From Campylorhamphus procurvoides (taxonomy: Eukaryota; Chordata; Aves; Passeriformes; Dendrocolaptidae), in the NCBI GenBank assembly GCA_013396655.1, contig WBMV01001908.1, positions 496,325-560,324 of the forward strand: a stretch of DNA of 64,000 bases, written 5' to 3'. Made by a program: the position numbers and the translations under genes. The notes beneath the pieces are model-generated. The model saw nothing but the letters and a program-made list of their open reading frames with translations. It was not told the origin of the DNA and ran no database searches. This document shows positions 49,567 through 61,129 of this stretch, in pieces; position 1 is the stretch's first letter, and each line of letters begins with the position of its first letter.

Positions 49567-50297
49567 CCAGGGGCTGCAAGTGGATCTCTGCACCCCTGTA
49601 GTTCTCCCTGGGCTGCTCCACCATGGTCTGCAATATGGGATGCAGGAGAATCTCTGCTCCAGTGCCTGGAGTACTTCCTTCCCTCCTTCTCCCTCCTTCC
49701 CACTGACCTTGGTGTCTGCATAATTATTCACATGTTCATGCTCTGCTCTGGCTGCAATTTTCATCTGCGGAACAACTTTTTTTGCTTCTTAAATATGTTA
49801 TCCCAGAGGTGTTACTATCATTCCCGATTGGCTCAGCCTTGGCCAGTGGTGGGTCCATCCTGGAGCCAGCTGCCATTGGTTCTACCAGACATGGGGGAAT
49901 CTTCCGACAGCTTCTCACAGAAGGCTTCTTTGTAGCCCCCTCACTACCAGAACCTGGCCACACAAACCCAATACACTTCTCTTTCAAATGCATTTCCTTT
50001 CTCCTTTCTGAATCAATTTCTTCCCTGTTGGCTTTAAGTGTAACCTGGTATCCCCACTGGCATCTGCACTTTTCCTTTCCCATTTATTTTGTGCCTGGAT
50101 CTTGCTGTTTCCCCCCAGACCTCATACCCAGTGTCTCAGCCTATTCCTCTCTTGTGCTCATTATGCTCACTAGATAATGACTCTCCAATGTGAACAGGCT
50201 ACTCTTGCATCCATTGTCCTTGACTAGACTTCATTAGCAATCCCTACTCTGACTTTGCTGCTCCCCAAATGGCACCAGGCTGTCTCTTCTCTTTGCC
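49567..50297. repeat. Redundant copy of 48614-49344 (probable assembly artefact)
   Basis: 731 bases repeat 48614-49344 at a constant offset of 953. The one difference I noticed is A at 48816 versus G at 49769. It covers the right part of the ERV LTR (to 49975) plus unique flank. Including unique flank and being bounded by N on both sides argues for an unmerged contig, not a real tandem duplication. Confidence 0.9.
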
Positions 50298-50298
50298 N
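50298..50298. other. Assembly gap (single N)
   Basis: A single N after 'ctctttgcc'. Sequence to its right restarts at 'ggtgttactatc', already present at 48855 and 49808. Confidence 0.95.
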
Positions 50299-51009
50299 GG
50301 TGTTACTATCATTCCCGATTGGCTCAGCCTTGGCCAGTGGTGGGTCCATCCTGGAGCCAGCTGCCATTGGTTCTACCAGACATGGGGGAATCTTCCGACA
50401 GCTTCTCACAGAAGGCTTCTTTGTAGCCCCCTCACTACCAGAACCTGGCCACACAAACCCAATACACTTCTCTTTCAAATGCATTTCCTTTCTCCTTTCT
50501 GAATCAATTTCTTCCCTGTTGGCTTTAAGTGTAACCTGGTATCCCCACTGGCATCTGCACTTTTCCTTTCCCATTTATTTTGTGCCTGGATCTTGCTGTT
50601 TCCCCCCAGACCTCATACCCAGTGTCTCAGCCTATTCCTCTCTTGTGCTCATTATGCTCACTAGATAATGACTCTCCAATGTGAACAGGCTACTCTTGCA
50701 TCCATTGTCCTTGACTAGACTTCATTAGCAATCCCTACTCTGACTTTGCTGCTCCCCAAATGGCACCAGGCTGTCTCTTCTCTTTGCCTGCTCCCTCCAT
50801 CACAGGAGCCTTTTCCAACCAAGTTCTCCAAACTTTTGGTATTTCTATATGCCAATATTTCCACTAAGACCCACAGGTATCACAATACTAGCATCAAGCA
50901 GAACAGTCTCATTTTACAAATTATCTACTGTTTTTAAAACTGAAGAAAGTGAGTAAAGAATTGGAAATGCCTTCTGTTGCACTTTACAATTACAAAAGTT
51001 GCAGTGGGA
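50299..51009. repeat. Redundant copy of 48855-49565 (probable assembly artefact)
   Basis: 711 bases repeat 48855-49565 at a constant offset of 1444. It runs exactly to the base where the first contig stops (49565 corresponds to 51009) and then continues into new unique sequence at 51010. This is the signature of a third contig bridging the break. The 116- and 137-codon open frames across the N include an ambiguous residue and are not genes. Confidence 0.9.
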
Positions 51010-51252
51010 TCTGATCACCTGGTGTTCTTCTTTCCTAGACTCCTGCCTTCTTGCACCTTCATTGTATGGTGAACCCACATGGGACCAGATTCAGAAAACC
51101 TCTTATGGAGAATTTTACATGTCTCCACAAAATGAGGTCTCCACTGACTTCAGTGAACATACATGTGTAATAACTCATATGAGAGAATCTCAAAAAGTAG
51201 CTTCAGGTGAAGAAGACATAGTCATTCTCCGCACTTACAAAGTAACTATATA

Positions 51253-51269
51253 GGAAAGAAAGAAAGAAA
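51253..51269 (+). repeat. (GAAA)n microsatellite
   Basis: About four GAAA units. A short simple repeat with no associated element. Confidence 0.85.
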
Positions 51270-52449
51270 TGGAAACACAGTTTCTTACACTTTGTGTTAC
51301 CTGCTCACAACAACACAGTGAAGAGTAATTGACAACAAAGGGCTGCTATTTCTCTCTCCATACAAGCAAGATGGAAGTATAGACAGAACGTGGCAGGAAG
51401 TAATAAAATCTCTAAGCCTTGTGAGCCTTCTGAAGAAGATGCTATTATGAGGAAATGCTTACTTCTGGTTACTCCCTTGCTAAAAGCATCAACCAGGCTG
51501 TCACTTTCTGAGGTTGTATCTGTACAGCAAGACAAAGGAGGAGCCACGAATGCACTGATTCCTTTGAGCCATTTGACTTCTGCCTATGATAACAGCTTTT
51601 AACTAAGGTTTCATAGGAGCTCAAAGGATCAACTCTATGTTGATGGGCCTGAATCTTACTTCATGTATGTAAGTATCCTGAAGAAGAGCCTGGGCACACA
51701 GTGAGGGCTGAGCACACCTGAGGTTTCTCCTCTGCAAGCCAGGGTGTAAGCCTCTTCATGCAGGTCTGTAGGCACAGGTGATCAGCAATGCTGGCCTGGA
51801 AAAAGATTACCTCGTGACAGATTACCTGATAGCAAGTGCACACCCTGGGATGTTGCCAAGCTCTTGGTCTGCACCTGCAGGCATTGATTGTTCCTGAGTT
51901 AAAGTTTATGCCAAAGCTGTGACTGTGAGGTAGTTCAGATTAGGACACTTCAGAAAAAGGAAAATAATAACTTGAGAGCTAAAGGCAGCTGCAATAAGGG
52001 TATAGAGAATTATAAATGACAAAATGAAGGCCAAGAAAACACTACTAGTCAGCCTTTTTGGTAATAAAAAATAAATCGGTGGCCATTGAATGAAATTACA
52101 AAGCAACACATTGTGAGTGGATGAAAGGTGATGCTGTTTATAAAAGATATAATTAAACCATGATATTCACTGGTTTAGGTATTGAGAGGGATGGCTCCCT
52201 ATGTTCCAGTGAATCAGCATTTATATGAATAAAAAGAACATCTGCAAGGACACTAGCTAAATACAATTACAAGGGCTATCAATCCTCATGCTTTAGGGCA
52301 TGGTTACCTGCTGAGGTCAGAAAGAAACATCTTCGTGGTATAGCACTCAAAAATAAAATGCATTATTGGTCATTGATGGATATTGGATACCTTATTAGAT
52401 GGTCCTTTAATCTGTCCTGCTATGCAATTCTTCTGTTTCTCCATATCAC

Positions 52450-52552
52450 AAATCAGTGAAGCATTTAGGTGTGTGCTTAAATTCCATTTTGAAATCAATA
52501 GGACTTAAATGTGCATAAATGTAAGTGCCCAATTAAGTACTTTCCCGAACAG
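52450..52552. repeat. Old amniote palindromic (MITE-like) repeat
   Basis: An imperfect palindrome of about 100 bp. Outer arms are 'aatcagtgaagcatttagg' and 'aattaagtactttcccgaac' (near inverse complements). Inner arms are 'tgtgcttaaattcc' and 'ggacttaaatgtgca', around a centre 'ccattttgaaatcaata' derived from the common 'ccattgaagtcaatgg' core. It matches from memory a short palindromic repeat widespread in birds, crocodiles and turtles. The family name is not assigned. A partial copy lies at 8350-8400. Confidence 0.55.
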
Positions 52553-54016
52553 ATATATTAAGGAACTACTTAAATTTTTAGGAGTATTGAAGCAGCTTTC
52601 AGTTCTGGACTGATGTTTCAGTGTCCAAATCACAGATGTAAAACCAGTAGAACTTACTGTATGTAAAGTATTATCAACTGACTTTGCAGAAACACCATGC
52701 AACCAAGTGATATCAGCTCTGAAAAATGTCAGCCTTTCACCTCAAAAACTCAGGAATTTGTGCTTATAGCTCTACAATTAATTTTTACAGGTAATCCAAT
52801 ATATATACAAACATGATCACACTGGTCTAAAATAGTTTGGGTCTTCATCTTTGGGTTTTCTCTGGTAGGAATAAAATTAACTTTGTCATCTTCTGCGGTC
52901 TCCTCCCTTCTGTATGTTTCCTACTAGTCTATCTTGCAGTTCGAGGCAAGGTGTCACCTGGCCATGGAAGATCTCATTGAAGATTTACATTTCCCTTTGA
53001 ACTTTAAACCTGATCCCTTTTTATCCTTTTTTGTTCTTAGAGGAGATATCATTCAACCCTGACAGTCTTTCAGGATCACTAGCAAGCAGGGCCCTGAATA
53101 GAGAGGAAATACAGTGCTGACCTGACCTCTCCACAGAGTCAGGACATAGCAGATACTCCCAGTGTGGAAAGGGGTTTAATCTGGAGAAGGTCATAGAGAA
53201 GTATAAAAGCTTGAGTGTTTTTCACAGTTCTTCTCAAATGTTGCTGGCACGTAGTTAAAGGGGTTGACAAATAAAGGAGGCTGGGGCAACTGACGTGGCT
53301 GAAAGACAGATGTTACCAAAACCCCAGGTTCTAGGTGTCCTGTAGATTTGCTCAGTGAAAAAGCTACTTAAAACATGGCCATAACGCTGGGAGAGGTTCC
53401 TCACCTGTGGTCTGTCTCCTTTATTTTCCTCAATGGACCGATTGCTCCTTTCAGAGAGGCTGTGGCAACTCACTGGGGGTGACTGAGAAAGCTTCAACGA
53501 TACTCAGCAGGCAGAAATTCTTCCTTCCAGAAGCTGAATGTTCAGCCTGAGCAGCACTCATACAGACCTACACGCTGAGATCAAGGGAACATTTCCAATG
53601 ACTTATGGAGGAGCAGGAACTAGGCCTTTATGGAATACTAAATAATTAAATCAGACCTCACGTAGAGGTGAAATAGACCTCTAACACTTAAGAACCAGCA
53701 TTTAATAGCACACAGAAAGGCATAATTTTCAGATCTGTGCTAATAAGGAAAACCATAAATTGAGGGATTTTTCTTAAACAGCTCTTTTCTTCCCCTGATT
53801 GTTAAACATAAAAGTAAAGATGCTGTCTGCTGTAGTCAGGCATACATCTTCAATTGCTATTTGCTTCCAGCTTCATTTAAGACAAAATTTAAACGGCTTA
53901 ATTTAAATGCACAACCTTAGATACCTATAAAAGACTGACTTGCAGGAAGTATTAAGCAGATGCTTTCTGCAAATCTGTTCTACTTAAGTAATTTCTAGTT
54001 CAGTGTTCCGAAGGTT

Positions 54017-54961
54017 CCCAGCCTGGTGCCTGACCGACCTGATAAAGTTCTACTATGAAACAATTGGCTTGGTAGTTGACGGGAGAGCAGTGGGTATTGT
54101 CTACTCGGAAGGCTTTCAGGGTTGTCTCCCGTAAGATCCTCATAGGTAAGCTGTTGAAGCATGATGATCAGTGGCACAAAGTCTACCTGGAAGCCAGTAG
54201 CTAGCAAATTACGCCAGGGGCCAACACTGGGTCTGATTCTGAGTAACATCTTCATTAATGATCCAGATGATGAGGCAGAGTATACCCTCAGCAAGGTGGC
54301 CAATGACACAAAACTGGGAGTAGTGGCTGATGCACTAGAGGGTTGTGATCCCATCTAGAGGGATCTTGACCGGCTGGATAAATGGGCTGGCAGAAACCTC
54401 ATAAAAATCTACAGGGAAACCCACACATCAGTAAATGCTGAAGATGGCCTTGCTGGAAAGCAGCCTGACAGAAAAGGACCTGATGCTGGGAGTGGGCTCT
54501 TCAGTACTGGAGAGAGTCAAGTGAAGTCCACTAAGATGGTGAAGGGACTGCAGCACCTCACATATAAGGAAAGGCTAAGGGAACTGGGACTGCTTATCAC
54601 AGAGAAGAGTAGTCTTGGAGGAGAATCTTAGAGATGTAAATGAATGCCTCAAAGGAGGGTGCAAAGAAAGTGCAGCCAGGCCCTCTTCAGTGATGTCCAG
54701 TGGCAGAACAAGGGACAATGGGCACAAACCGAAACACAGGAGGTTTCCTCTAACATCAGAAAATACTTTTTTGCTATGAGAGTGACTGAGCACTGGAACA
54801 GGTTGCCCAGGGAGATCGTGGAGTGTGTGTCACTGGAGATATTCAAAAGTCATCAGCATATGGTCCTAATAACCTGCTGTAATGGGTGTGCTTGAGCAGG
54901 GGCATTGGACAAAATGACCTCCAGAGGCCACTTCCAATCTCACCCATTCTGTGACTCTGTG
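54017..54961 (+). mobile_element. CR1 LINE, 5'-truncated, with degraded reverse transcriptase (ATTCTGTG-tail type)
   Basis: The plus strand carries the second half of CR1 ORF2. Recognisable peptides are LGLILSNIFINDPDDEAE and TLSKVANDTKLGVVAD (54240-54340), the counterpart of the CR1 'LGPVLFNIFINDLDD...[10 protein letters not shown]' segment. The catalytic FADD is changed to VAND (54296-54307), so the copy is dead. A deletion lies upstream of it near 54150 and another near 54420-54530. The C-terminal part is frameshifted ('gaacaggttgcccagggaga' at about 54797-54816). It ends with 'cccattctgtgactctgtg', an ATTCTGTG-type tail. Confidence 0.9.
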
Positions 54962-56649
54962 CAAACCAGAAGTCCCAGGCACAACTGCATGTCTTAGCCT
55001 AGACTCTTCTATTTAAGATGACAAAGAAGGGGTTAAAAGCCTTCTAAAGAAGTTTTCATGTACTAGCAGGTTCTCTTTATAATTTGGAAAGCTCTAATTA
55101 TAGTATATTGGGGACTCCCTTGCACATGTAATGTTCCCTGTAGTCTTAGTAATGTGTTCTGGCTCAGGATTTCCTGATATTCTAAACTGTTAGCATTTCC
55201 TGTAGAATAGTACATACACTTATGTTTTCCTTTTAACATGGAATTTATAAGGGCATTGTCAAAATGCACTTTCTATAGAGTCCGTGTTTCTGCATCTCCG
55301 CTATGCCCCATCAGACAGAGCCCTACACCCCTTTCCTCTTCAGTTCTCATTTTGTGAGAGGGCTTCAGAAGTTCAGTACTCTCTGAGTTAACACTCAACA
55401 CAAGTGAAAATCTGTATCACACAGACAAACTGGATTTGAAACAGCTACAGAGGGTCATCAATTCTTCAAATGGACATAGTGTGAGCATCCCATAAACAGA
55501 AACATAGCTGGTGCACATATTCTTCCGGAGAAGTTATTATTAGGGAACTGGTGGTGCTTTCAAATGCAGGGATGTAATTTATCATGACCAGGTTTTGTTA
55601 GCAAGGAATTTAGACAGTTTCTGATACTGCACCCTAATAAGTCATTTTATCAGCATATTTATTTCCTTGGCTGCAGATACCTCAGCAACCTTCTCACTTT
55701 CTTAGTATCATATGGAAGTAAAACAATGGGCAAATAAAGACAAATCATTAGTTGTGAACTCACTGAAATTGCATATTCCATCTGGGAAGCTTGGATAATG
55801 CAGTTCAGTAATAAAACAGAGTCCATTGAACGTATACTGGCCTTTTGCTTTCTCTCTGTGTCTCATACTGTATATAGAAGGAAGAATCTGTAACTAAGAG
55901 AATATGCCATTAAATCCTACCCAGCTGCCTAGCCATAGGGAAATTGGCAGCAGTGTTTCTGGATACAGAACAGGCAAAGGTCCTAGGAGGAAGCCCAGGG
56001 TAAATAACAAAACAGCTGGGCCTCTCTGCTTTACCCTCTCCAAATATTGGAAGACTTACATATATATCTACCTTATCCTAGTTAGACTTCTAGACTTCTG
56101 CATAACCTAGGGCAACAAACAGGTGCTTGGTCCACTTAGAAAAATCTGCTCCAATGAGGTCTTTTGCTCCTGGTTTAGCTCATCTCTGCTACTGCTGAAT
56201 AATTAACCACTTATTTGGCAAGTACTTTGCATGTTTTCCTGTCCCTGAATCCCCAACCACACTCACAAACAGAAGGACAATTAAAAGTTCATTTACCTGT
56301 GACTCTCAGGGATTGCCACATGCTGTGAGAGTCAATATATTTTGCTTCTATTAGAGTAGTAGAGAAGCAATTTTCAGGGTTTAGGACCATCAAGGAAAAA
56401 TAACATGCAGCCAGAACAACCAGATCTCCAATCTGGAGATTACATGGAGAAAAGTCCCAGTTTATTTTCAATTGCTGTAATGAATAAAAACAGTCTTAGG
56501 AAAGGAAACCACAGCCTGCAGCTGGAAAGGCTTTGTAAATCAGAGACAACTTCTCAGAGTGTTTCTAGCAGCTACGACAAAAGTGCACAAGGAAGGGATT
56601 TTCCGCTTCCTCTGACAACCACAACAGAGCTAGCAGGCAGTCATAATCA
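54962..56649. other. Unique sequence between two CR1 copies, no gene seen
   Basis: No gene, RNA or repeat is recognised. Open frames are at most about 86 codons and have no family resemblance. Confidence 0.55.
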
Positions 56650-57647
56650 GTGGCACAGGGTGTAGGTGAGGGTCTGTCACCAATGGTGACCCTTGCTAGT
56701 ATCAATACTGGGCCCAGTATTGTTTAACTTACACATCAATGACTTGGAAGAAGGGGCAGATGGCTCCTCAGTAAGTTTGCTGACGACACAAAGCTGAAAG
56801 GAGTGGCTGATAACCCAGAGGGCTGTGCAGCCCTTCAGGAGGACCTCAACAGGTTGGAGAGATGAACAGAGAGGAACTGTCTGAAATTCAGCAAAGGCAA
56901 ATGCAGGGTCTTGCACCTGGGAAGGAACGATCCCAGACACCAGCATAGGCTGAGGGCTAGTCTGTTGGAAAACAGCTCTGTGGACAAGGACTTAGGCATC
57001 CTGGTGGAGAACAAGCTGTCCATGATCTAGCAAAGTGCCACTATGGCCAAGAAGTCTAATGGTCTCCTGGGATTTCTTAGAGCATTGCCAGTAGGTCAAG
57101 AGAGGTGATCCTGTCCTCCTGCTAAGCCCTGGTGAGGCACATCTGGAATGCTGTGTCCAGTTCTGGGCTCCTCAGGGCAAGACAGACATGGAGCTCCTGG
57201 AGTGGGACCAGGGGAAGGCAACAAAGATGATCAAGGGACAGGAGCATCTCTCTTATAAGAAGAGACTGCGGGAGCTAGGCCTGTTCAGCCTCAAGAAGAG
57301 ATGGCTGAGAGGTAACCTCATCGATGTCTATCAGTATCTGAAGGGAGGGTGCCAAGAGGATATAACAGATTCTTCTCCATGTCAAGCATGAGAAGACTAT
57401 AGGACTAGAGGTAATAGGTTGAAACTGATGCACAGGAAGTTCCACCTGAATGTGAGGAAAAACTTCTTTATTGTGCAGGTGACCACGCCCTGTAACAGGT
57501 TGCCCAAAGATGTTGTAGAATCTCCCTCCCTGGAGATATTCAAGAACCATCTGGACACAATCCTGTGCAATGTGCTTGAGCAGGGAAGTGGGACCAGATG
57601 ACCTACTGTGGTCCCTCCCAAGCTTACCCATTCTGTGGCTCTGTGAC
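56650..57647 (+). mobile_element. CR1 LINE, 5'-truncated, RT motif retained (ATTCTGTG-tail type)
   Basis: About 1 kb of CR1 ORF2 3' half and 3' end. 'agtatcaatactgggcccag' marks the RT 'GSILGPVLFN' region. [16 protein letters not shown] follows with the catalytic FADD intact at 56776-56787. Downstream are remnants of the C-terminal region, including [17 protein letters not shown] and [19 protein letters not shown] at 57188-57300. Stops and frameshifts interrupt the frame, for example a TGA at 56863-56865 and a TAG within the 'LDMS' region near 57027. It ends 'cccattctgtggctctgtga'. Like the 54.0 kb copy it is in plus orientation with the same tail type, but it is better preserved. Confidence 0.93.
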
Positions 57648-58619
57648 AAAACCTTTTACTACTAATCATACAGTAGTAGTTATGCTGTAATATTTAAGTA
57701 TTCATAAATAAGCAATTATTTCTTGCTGTACTTTGCAAAAAGTTTCTTCCTTTTCTTTCCAGGTTGAAAGTTTCTGGTCAGTTCTGGAAAGTTGACTGGT
57801 CAGAAGTCCTTGTTTCTCATCATTAAGCTCTCTCTGATACTCTTGGTGTCGTTTTAGTTTTATACAAAGCACCTGTGCTGAGCTACACTGCTGGAGCTAC
57901 AGGATAGTCAGAGAGAAGAGCAGAAAACAAGTGGACTGTGTAGGTTATATTCACCTGCCAATGTAAAAACTAACGCTGAGCCAGCCTTATTTGTCTTTTC
58001 AAACCACTTCACGTCAGAGAGCAGGAGTCATGTCAGAGCACAGGACCCCTGCAATGAACAAACAGGGGAATTAATGTTCTCAGTGAGGCAGAGATGGGAA
58101 CGGGTGATGTGGCATTTGTGACAGCTTCCCTCATCCCTGGGAATTCACAGCACAGTTTTAAATCAGTTCAAAGTGAAAACTACGAACAGTAGGAGAGGCA
58201 GAGCTAGAAAGAAGCCTTGGCTTTGGGTGCCCATATCTGAAGCCAGGATATTGCCATCGCAGAATATTTACCATGTACATAATTAAACCCCTAAGTGCCA
58301 GCTGAACTGGGAATCATGCTGTGTGGTGCCTCTCCTACCATCTGAATGACTGTTAGACAGTTGGCTCTGTTTTGACACAAAAATGCAGTCCATCATAGGA
58401 CCATTCATCTGTCATCTGTTCCCTGCTTGTCTCTTTTCCCATTTAGTTGTGTACAGGATGAAATGTTTTCCTCCTGCTGCTTCTCTGGTTTTTTTACACT
58501 TCATTTTCTTTGAGTTTTTAATGTGCCCACAATGAAATAGCCACCTGGAGTCACATTGCCAGCCACAATCATGGACTGAAGTTATATTAGCTTAAGAAAT
58601 AAGCAGGCATCTTAATATT

Positions 58620-58830
58620 TTTCCCTTTTCTTTCTCATTACAAAGATTAAATGAATGAATTATTAATTAGACATCACTCTCTGCTTCCCCTCCCTTCACT
58701 TTAAATAACTCGTAGGCAAGTAGGGGAAAAGTTACCAGGCATTGTTATACATTCATTACTGTGACATATTAAGCAGAGAGCCAAAATAATGATATAGTAA
58801 TGCAGCCAAAGAAAATTACCTGTATTATAC
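58620..58830. other. Possible conserved non-coding element (unproven)
   Basis: A repeat-free block with 'gaatgaattattaattagac', 'catattaagcagagagcc' and 'aaaataatgatatagtaatg' words and little low complexity. Homeodomain-like ATTA cores are dense. Candidate only. Confidence 0.18.
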
Positions 58831-59370
58831 TGTCATAGGCAACTGAGACACAGTCAGTTACATGTACACAAACCATGGGAATTGTCTAAAGAGCAAGTAG
58901 TTATGGGGCCAGGGGACAAGGAGTTTAAGATTAATACCCTTATGAATTATTTACTGAAAGACTGTAAAACATTTTTTTCCAGAAAATAATTGCAAAAAGT
59001 AGAAACAAGTCAGGCTATTTGCTGAGGTGGTCTAAAGGAATACATAACTGTGTATACATTTCTGTGCTGAACTGTACCAGAGCTGTCTGATCCATTCTGG
59101 CAATAGCAGAAGTTCTTGGTTTTTGTTCTTGTCTATTTTTACCCCTCAGTGATAAAGAAAATAAAATAGATGTTTATCCAGGGATTTAACCTCTATGTGA
59201 CTCTCTTGATTTGCATGGGCAAAAAAATTCCCCAACCCTGGAACATTGCCTCCTGCTCTCCTGGTGTGTTTTTACACAGCACATGACAACTCCTGAAGCC
59301 CACTTCTTCCTACAAAGCTTTCTCCTTTTCAGCCAGTGAAAAAGATGAAGAAACTTTTGAGATCTAGCAT

Positions 59371-59390
59371 ACTCATGATTCATCATGAGT
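59371..59390. repeat. Perfect 9-bp hairpin with adjacent AP-1-like site
   Basis: ACTCATGAT, then TC, then ATCATGAGT: perfect 9-bp arms with a 2-base loop. TGAGTCA, the AP-1 consensus, overlaps its right arm at 59386-59392. It is a short chance-level structure with no other context. Confidence 0.6.
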
Positions 59391-60986
59391 CATGATGCCT
59401 CGGTTTTGGAGTGCCCTAAACATAAAAGTTAAATTCATCTTTTGTTTCTTTAAGGCAATAGCTGGGAATAGATTTGCAAATATTTTGGTCACCAGAAGAC
59501 TCAAGAAAATACTTAACAGCACCTTCATGGGCACCTCCTGTTCCCAACAGTCACATGTGGACATCACTTGTGCTATGCTCATCACAACACATTCTCTCTT
59601 TCCTCCGGTCTCTCTATCTGCTGGTGAAATCATACTTCTACAAAATAACCAGAGTATACTCTGGACAAAAATGAAATAACTCAGTAGAAAGGGAAATAAT
59701 TAGGACTGGGCACAAGCAATTCCTGCATGCTCATTGTGCTATGGATACTGATTTTCTGGAGGAAATCTGGGCATAAACTGAAGATGTTATCTCTTAGAGA
59801 TATTCTGACACAAGGTTCATCAAAGCTTGAAAAGCCACTATATTGCTAGCAAAATTTATCACACTGCATACCAGACTCCCACTGGCTCTCACCCAGATTC
59901 CAAGCTACCCGAGGAATTATTAGCTTAAAAGCTTCTTTAGATCTTGTCAGCTGCATCTAGCTCACCATGGATGTAGATAAGATTCACAGTTCCTGACAAA
60001 GGAGATGGGATCTGACTCCAGGGTTCCCTGTCCTATTTTAAGATTGCAAATTCTTAATGGCTGTAATGAGGGGTTGGGGGGTGTTACTTTTAAATATATT
60101 GAACTGATAATTTTTGAATTTTTTTTCCTCTTGTAACAAAGGATGCAAGTTGAAAAGAAATTTAAGAAATTTTCAGTGAAGGAGAAGGATCACAGTATCA
60201 GGACTACATAAGAGATAGGCAGTCAAAATCAAATTAAAGAATTTTAAAATTATTACAGTGAAATGTTTCTCTCTTACTTGAACTAATTTTTATGTCTGGG
60301 GAGACTTTTTTGCTATGACTATTTTCTAGAAATTGATTTTTCTATTTTTGTCCAGGTTAGAAATGAATCTGAAACTTAAAAAAAACGCATTATGGGACTT
60401 GAAGTATCTCCCACTCAACATCATTAGAGACAAAAAAGTAGAACTGATTTACTCAGATGAGTATTTTGAGCAACATAAACTTCAGAGACCTCTGTCTGCC
60501 CTGAACAGACTACAAACATAGTGATTCTATTTATTCTATTTGTTATCAGACAGTTAAATTTACCCAAACTGGTATTTAACACTCTACATGGGATATTACT
60601 GATGGTCTTGATTAACCGTCCTTTGAGAGTTCCTTGCATTCACACAGGAACTACCAATGATTTCAGGCAGTCAAAATATGCCTTTATGAAACAGTTAGAA
60701 GACAAACCTGTGACCGTGTGAAAGAACAAGTTTTAACTTTCGCAGGTTATAAAAATGGAAAAAAAAATACAAACCTCTCCAGGGTTCATCTAACAAGCTT
60801 AATTCAACAGATAAAACAAGTGCTCTGCAAAGAGAGCTTTGTTCATTACCGTGTTAGTTCATTAGAGGTGAGGTGGCAGTGCTCCTGCCACACAGAGCTG
60901 AATCATGCCCCACAGCCTCCACAGATACCAGGCAATTAGTCACTCGTCTGCCTCTTCACCAATGAAGAGGACATGATGGCATTTTG

Positions 60987-61129
60987 CAGAATCACAGAAT
61001 ACTCTGACCTGGAAGGGACCCACAAGAATCACCACTCCACTTAAGTCCAACTCCTAGGTGAATGGCCCATACAAGGATTGAACCCATGATCTTGGCATTA
61101 TTAGCACCCTGCTCTGAGACTGTGCATCT
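60987..61129 (-). mobile_element. SINE, tRNA-Ile head with CR1-like tail (TguSINE1-like)
   Basis: On the given strand the CR1-like tail complement comes first ('cagaatcacagaatactctg', 'acctggaagggacccacaag', 'aagtccaactcct'). The complement of tRNA-Ile follows ('ggattgaacccatgatcttg', 'gcattattagcaccctgctc'). The B-box is well kept on the minus strand (GGTTCAATCC, complement of 61075-61084) while the A-box end is degraded. It has the same architecture and orientation as the copy at 266-398. The 3' terminal repeat shows the ATTCTGTG type in minus orientation. Confidence 0.88.

Larger units (their letters stand above)
51010..54016. other. Unique sequence, no gene seen
   Basis: No gene is supported. 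A GAAA microsatellite lies at 51253-51269 and a palindromic old repeat at 52450-52552. The stretch 51085-51180 ('ccactgacttcagtgaacat') resembles further old amniote repeats but too weakly to call. Confidence 0.55.
57648..60986. other. Unique sequence, no gene seen
   Basis: No gene is supported. Frames at 59392-59679 and 59373-59633 overlap on opposite strands and have no domain. The block contains a perfect short hairpin at 59371 and a possible conserved stretch at 58.62-58.83 kb. Confidence 0.55.

Noticed and set aside
50224..50668. 116- and 137-codon frames that cross the N at 50298
   Set aside because: They join two contigs at a gap and repeat frames found upstream; products of the assembly redundancy.
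49567..51009. Real segmental triplication of an LTR and flank
   Set aside because: Near-identity, constant offsets, and single Ns exactly at the joins favour unmerged contigs.
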